Source: an uncultured Eubacteriales bacterium (lineage in GTDB: Bacteria; Bacillota; Clostridia; Peptostreptococcales; Anaerovoracaceae). From it: 18,218 nucleotides of DNA. Positions 14,780 through 18,218 of the stretch are shown one piece after another; positions within the stretch are counted from its first letter, which is position 1, and every line of letters begins with the position of its first letter. The notes under the pieces are model-generated. The model was not told where the DNA came from. It saw only the letters and a list, made by a program, of their open reading frames with translations, and ran no database searches. Where the stretch lies: contig CAJLHL010000040.1 of NCBI GenBank assembly GCA_905206455.1, positions 1-18,218 on the forward strand, written 5' to 3'. A program made the translations under genes and the position numbers.

Positions 14780-15534
14780 CGCCCGCCTCCCATATGATTT
14801 ATCATACTCGCCTGATAGGCCGCTCCGAACCCGTTATCAATATTTACCACACTGACGCCGCTGGCGCAGGAATTCAGCATCGAAAGAAGCGCCGAAAGCC
14901 CTCCGAAGGAAGCACCGTAACCCACGCTGGTAGGCACAGCGATTACCGGGCAGTCTGCAAGACCCCCGATGACGCTGGCGAGAGCTCCTTCCATTCCGGC
15001 GATCGCGATGACGACACTGGCGGACATGATATCGTCCATATGAGCCACAAGGCGGTGGAGCCCCGCTACGCCTACATCGTAAAGACGAACCGTTTCATTT
15101 CCAAAAGCCTCTGCCGTCAGAGCCGCTTCTTCCGCTACAGGCATATCGCTGGTGCCTCCTGTCGCGATGACGATTTTTCCGCAGCCGTCAGGTTCGGGAA
15201 TTTCTCCGACGATGCCTACACAGCTGACCTCATCGTACTGAAGAGGCAGCCGTTCCGCCGCATAATCCGCAGCTTCCCGGCTCATCCGCGTGATGAGAAC
15301 GGTCCTCTGCCCCCGTTTTCTCATAGCGGCGGCGATCCGGGCGATCTGCTCCGGGGTCTTTGACGCGCCGTAAATCACTTCCGCGGTTCCCTGGCGTACC
15401 GCCCGGTGAAGATCCGGTTTCGCAAAACCGAGATCCTCAAAAGGCTCCTGCCTTAATCTCAGCAGCGCATCGTTTACCGAAGCATCTCCGTCTGCAACCA
15501 TCTGCAGCAGATGAATCAATTCTTTTTGTTCCAT
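14776..15534 (-). CDS. larB: Nickel-pincer cofactor biosynthesis protein LarB
   Basis: LarB carboxylates the pyridinium ring of nicotinic acid adenine dinucleotide and hydrolyses its phosphoanhydride, giving pyridinium-3,5-biscarboxylate mononucleotide, the first step to NPN. The 252-residue protein has the family N-terminus (DLGFAKPDLHRAVRQGTAEV). A PurE-like carboxylase domain (about 118-250) holds IATGGTSDMPVAEEA, LYDVGVAGLHRL, IAGMEGALASVIGGL and PTSVGYGASFGGLSALLSML. Cys223 in NSCASG matches the catalytic Cys221 described for the L. plantarum enzyme. The ATG shares one base with the larE stop (TAATG), with GGAGG seven bases upstream, so translation is coupled. Confidence 0.95.
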   Translation of the reverse strand: MEQKELIHLLQMVADGDASVNDALLRLRQEPFEDLGFAKPDLHRAVRQGTAEVIYGASKTPEQIARIAAAMRKRGQRTVLITRMSREAADYAAERLPLQYDEVSCVGIVGEIPEPDGCGKIVIATGGTSDMPVAEEAALTAEAFGNETVRLYDVGVAGLHRLVAHMDDIMSASVVIAIAGMEGALASVIGGLADCPVIAVPTSVGYGASFGGLSALLSMLNSCASGVSVVNIDNGFGAAYQASMINHMGGGR

Positions 15535-16277
15535 TAGCGAACCTCCATATCCAGTAATATTGTATAAAAAAACGGCTTCACAGCTTCACAGATTTTTTCG
15601 CGGTTCTCTGCGGCGCGAAGCCATTGTTTCTCCGGAAACTGCAGCCGCGCCGCCCCTTGGCAGACCCTGACCCGATAATCCGAAAACCCCATCTCTGCCA
15701 GCGCGCTTTCCGCCTGTTCCACTTTCTGAAGGTTCTCTTCTGTCAGTCCGGTTCCCGTGGGAAAACGAGTTGCGAGACAGGCATAAGACGGCTTATTCCA
15801 GGTGAAAAGCCCCGCTTCCTTCGAAAGGCGGCGAATCTCCTCTTTTATCAGACCGCATTCCCGCAGAGGGGAACGGATCTCCAGCTCTTTGAGAGCCTTC
15901 ATTCCCGGCCGGTCTCCCCAATCATCAGACGCATTCGTTCCATCTAAAAACAGAGAAAAACCGTCGGAAAGAGCTCTCTGCTTCAGATGGCGGAAAATCG
16001 CTGTCTTACAGTGATAACAGCGGTCAGAAGGATTGGACGACACCTGGGGATGAGATAAAATATCGTATTCCAGCACAATCAGGCGGACCTTCAGCTCTGC
16101 GGCGAGACGCCGGGCGTCTCTCAGTTCAAATTCCGGCTGAAAAGGCGTCTTTACAAAATACGGCTGAACCTGCGCTCCGTTTCTCACCGCCGCGTACAGC
16201 AGATAAGCGGAATCCACTCCGCCGGAAAATCCGAGAGCAGCTTTCGGATGAATTGAAAAAAACTCGTTCAGCGTCAT
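15534..16277 (-). CDS. larE: ATP-dependent sulfur transferase LarE
   Basis: LarE adenylates the two carboxylates of the LarB product and converts them to thiocarboxylates. In L. plantarum it sacrifices its own Cys176 sulfur. The 247-residue protein has the PP-loop SGGVDS (18-23), a DRCYHCK segment (Cys87, Cys90), GTNASDDWGDRPGMKAL, and KPSYACLATRFPTG. Cys167 there sits at the position of the sacrificial cysteine. Whether this enzyme is sacrificial or uses an iron-sulfur cluster cannot be settled here. An upstream ATG at 16289 exists, but it overlaps the GGAGG site that serves the ATG at 16277. First gene of the larE-larB-larC operon. Confidence 0.93.
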   Translation of the reverse strand: MTLNEFFSIHPKAALGFSGGVDSAYLLYAAVRNGAQVQPYFVKTPFQPEFELRDARRLAAELKVRLIVLEYDILSHPQVSSNPSDRCYHCKTAIFRHLKQRALSDGFSLFLDGTNASDDWGDRPGMKALKELEIRSPLRECGLIKEEIRRLSKEAGLFTWNKPSYACLATRFPTGTGLTEENLQKVEQAESALAEMGFSDYRVRVCQGAARLQFPEKQWLRAAENREKICEAVKPFFYTILLDMEVR

Positions 16278-16312
16278 CGATACCTCCATGAAAATTTACG
16301 GATAACTAAAAT

Positions 16313-16449
16313 AATGCGGCCGGATCCGCAGAATCAGCCGCATTTCAATCACTGAAAACTCTAATCAGGCTCGCCGCCTTTTTCCGGTCTCTCGCCCGGC
16401 AGCAGGAGCATTCTGAAGAAAACAGACAGAGATCAGCGCTACCGCGCTG
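16313..16449 (-). promoter_or_regulatory. Structured leader of the lar operon, attenuator-like
   Basis: The 310-base gap 16278-16587 has no gene. On the minus strand it contains CAGCGC-GGTA-GCGCTG (16434-16449), then CCGG/CCGG arms around 16385-16400. Last is AATGCGGC (16337-16344) pairing with GCCGCATT (16313-16320), followed by ATTTTAG. The last hairpin ends about 25 bases before the larE ribosome site and resembles an attenuator or terminator. No known riboswitch consensus was matched by eye. A clear promoter was not found. Confidence 0.35.
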
Positions 16450-16587
16450 TATTGAAATCAATCGTTCTCATACTTTTTCAAGCGATTTCGCTTCGGACAC
16501 TGCTCCGATTTTAAGCAAACGATTACGGCAGAAATGTTATGCTGATATCTTATCACATTCCGGCGGTACCGTCATCTTTTATCACCA

Positions 16588-17718
16588 TTATCCGAGCATA
16601 GCGGAAAAATCCGCCATCGCTTTTGAGATCTTAATCTGCTGCGGACAGACTTGTTCGCAGCTTCCGCATCCGATACATGCCCCCGGCTGTTTCTCCTCCG
16701 GCACAGCCATCAGGGCCATCGGCGCGATAAAACCGCCGCCGGTAAATGCGTGCTCGTTATATAAGTCCAGCAGCATAGGAATATCCAGATTCTGCGGACA
16801 GTGAGACGTACAATAACGGCATGCCGTACAAGGCAGGGCGATCTTTTTGACCATCTCCTCCGCAATCGACAGCAGAGCATCCGTCTCTTCGGCAGACAGC
16901 GGCTTTTCCTCCGCAAAGGTACGGATATTATCCCGCATCTGGTCAAAATTCGACATGCCGGACAACGTGACGACGACATTCGGAAGACTCTGAAGGAAAC
17001 GAAACGCCCAGGCCGGAATGCCTTCCTCCGGACGCAGCCGGTGCAGCGCAGCGCTGTCTTCTTCACTGAGAGACGCCAGACTGCCGCCCCGCAGAGGTTC
17101 CATCACCCATACCGGAATCCCGTACTCCTCCGCCAGCTCCGCTTTTTCTTTGGCGCCCTGGAAAGTCCAGTCCAGATAGTTGAGCTGAAGCTGGCAAAAC
17201 TCCATATCCTCACCGTAAGCTTCGAGAAAACGCTTCATCACATCGTAATTTCCGTGAGCGGAAAAACCCAGATGGCGGATTCGTCCGTTTTCTTTCTGTT
17301 TCACCAGATACTCATAAATCCCGTACTTCGGATCCAGATAAGCGTCGATATTCATCTCACAGACATTGTGAAACATATAGAAATCAAAATATTGTACGCC
17401 GCATTTTTTCAGCTGTTTTTCGAAAATCTCCTCCACTTTGTCCATGTTTGAGAGATCGTAGCCCGGGAACTTGGACGCCAGATAAAAAGATTCTCTCGGG
17501 TAATTTCCCAGGATGCGCCCCATGACGATTTCCGAATTGCCTTCGTGATATCCCCATGCGGTATCGTAATAGTTTACGCCGTTTTCCATGGCATAGGCCA
17601 CCATTTCCGCCGTCTTTTTTTCGTCAATCTCCGCGTCTCTGCCGCCGATTACCGGCAGACGCATCGCTCCCATGCCGAGAGCAGAAATCTCAATATCCTT
17701 AAATTTCTTATAAATCAT
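16588..17718 (-). CDS. Aldo/keto reductase with C-terminal 2x[4Fe-4S] ferredoxin domain
   Basis: The 376-residue protein has an aldo/keto reductase barrel (about 1-280) with the full catalytic tetrad Asp52, Tyr57 (DTAWGYHEG), Lys83 and His117 (YMFHNVCE). A C-terminal domain follows with two cluster motifs, Cys297/300/303/307 and Cys348/351/354/358, each CxxCxxCxxxCP. This fused family is common in anaerobes. Substrates are mostly unknown, and electrons may pass between NAD(P)H or substrate and ferredoxin-like partners. Soluble, no signal peptide. AGGAG stands six bases before the ATG. It lies 93 bases downstream of the cupin gene on the same strand and may share its transcript. The 93 bases hold no clear promoter. 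Confidence 0.93.
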   Translation of the reverse strand: MIYKKFKDIEISALGMGAMRLPVIGGRDAEIDEKKTAEMVAYAMENGVNYYDTAWGYHEGNSEIVMGRILGNYPRESFYLASKFPGYDLSNMDKVEEIFEKQLKKCGVQYFDFYMFHNVCEMNIDAYLDPKYGIYEYLVKQKENGRIRHLGFSAHGNYDVMKRFLEAYGEDMEFCQLQLNYLDWTFQGAKEKAELAEEYGIPVWVMEPLRGGSLASLSEEDSAALHRLRPEEGIPAWAFRFLQSLPNVVVTLSGMSNFDQMRDNIRTFAEEKPLSAEETDALLSIAEEMVKKIALPCTACRYCTSHCPQNLDIPMLLDLYNEHAFTGGGFIAPMALMAVPEEKQPGACIGCGSCEQVCPQQIKISKAMADFSAMLG

Positions 17719-17811
17719 ATCTTCTCCTTCATTACAGACTATTTTTGTTTTGTCTCGTCCTCCGCTGCATTCCGAAGAACCGGATAAATACTCCGAAGAC
17801 CCCTTGAAAGG

Positions 17812-18218
17812 CTACAGAACGCTGTATTCTTCATCCGTCACCGGTTCCAGCCACTCGTTGCCGCAGTCCTCTCCGGGAATTTCAGCCGCGATATGACTGA
17901 AATAGCTGTCCGCCTTTGCTCCGTGCCAGTGCTTCACCTCCGGAGGAATCGTGACGACCATGCCGGGCTCCAGACTGACTGCCTTCTTCCCCTCCTCCTG
18001 GTACCATCCGCTGCCTGCGGTACAGATCAGCAACTGTCCGCCGCCGCTCTTCGCATGATGGATATGCCAGTTATTTCTGCATCCCGGCTCAAAAGTCACA
18101 TTGGCCAGAAATACAGAACACCGGCTGGGATCCGTCAGAGGATTTAAATAGGATTGCCCGTGAAAATACTGGGCGAAAGCCACATTGGGATCCCCCGTAC
18201 CGAATATGTTTTGTCTTT
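17812..18218 (-). CDS. Cupin-domain protein (partial at its start)
   Basis: The frame runs from the stop at 17812 to the right edge without a start that fits. The internal GTG at 18183 is preceded in frame by NIFGTGDPN, which belongs to the protein, so the true start is just outside the window. At least 134 residues are seen. A single beta-barrel cupin has metal-ligand motifs NNWHIHHAKSGG and IPPEVKHWHGA. The second motif-1 position usually held by Glu or Gln is GGGQ here. AQYFHGQSYLNPL at the front and IPGEDCGNEWLEPV at the end are typical of the small cupins often found next to carboxymuconolactone decarboxylase-like proteins or aldo/keto reductases in Clostridia. The reaction is unknown. 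Confidence 0.85.
   Translation of the reverse strand, partial: RQNIFGTGDPNVAFAQYFHGQSYLNPLTDPSRCSVFLANVTFEPGCRNNWHIHHAKSGGGQLLICTAGSGWYQEEGKKAVSLEPGMVVTIPPEVKHWHGAKADSYFSHIAAEIPGEDCGNEWLEPVTDEEYSVL

Noticed and set aside
14132..14797. 221-codon antisense frame across larC with many Met, Val and Ile residues that looks like a membrane protein
   Set aside because: It is the mirror of the His/Asp-rich larC codons (CAY, GAY read as ATG, GTG, ATC on the other strand). It has no ribosome site and lies fully inside a well-supported gene.

Overview
The window looks like chromosomal DNA from an anaerobic Bacillota of the class Clostridia, perhaps near the Lachnospiraceae. The evidence is strong GGAGG-type ribosome binding sites, a Bce-type peptide-antibiotic module, a ferredoxin-like aldo/keto reductase, and a small Cys-containing protein I recall from Lachnospiraceae-type genomes. 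The species cannot be fixed from the sequence. Most genes lie on the minus strand. No tRNA, rRNA, insertion sequence, prophage gene or CRISPR array was seen.

Region 1 (1-3911, minus) is a type I restriction-modification locus in the order hsdM, hsdS, hsdR. hsdR runs off the left edge. A broken HEPN-domain gene (HI0074/NTase-substrate-binding family, usually one half of a HEPN/MNT toxin-antitoxin pair) sits between hsdS and hsdR. hsdR has its own promoter-like sequence behind it.

Region 2 (about 4000-8187) holds single genes. They are a conserved Cys-containing small protein (plus), an unrecognised 329-residue protein (minus), a zinc-ribbon membrane protein (plus) and a membrane-anchored SGNH/GDSL-type protein (minus). 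They are separated by clear hairpin terminators and by a 499-base stretch (5718-6216) with a promoter-hairpin pair but no convincing gene.

Region 3 (8188-13107, minus) is a complete Bce-like detoxification and sensing module: ABC ATPase, large permease, OmpR-type response regulator, and a histidine kinase with almost no extracellular loop. Such modules sense and resist cell-wall-active peptides. The permease is thought to act as the true sensor and pass flux information to the kinase. A dyad overlaps the putative ATPase promoter and is a candidate site for the regulator.

Region 4 (13166-16587, minus) is larE-larB-larC, the complete pathway for the nickel-pincer nucleotide (NPN) cofactor. The genes are translationally coupled (TAATG and ATGA junctions). 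LarC is one uninterrupted frame with a very His-rich insert, and that coding stretch contains a perfect 27-base palindrome. No LarA-type client enzyme is in the window. The roughly 310-base leader upstream of larE can form several hairpins, the last being attenuator-like.

Region 5 (16588-18218, minus) holds an aldo/keto reductase with a C-terminal 2x[4Fe-4S] domain and, upstream of it, a cupin protein cut by the right edge. I saw no clearly new multi-gene system. The most interesting leads are the lar leader and palindrome, the decayed HEPN gene inside the hsd locus, and two conserved-looking proteins of unknown function.
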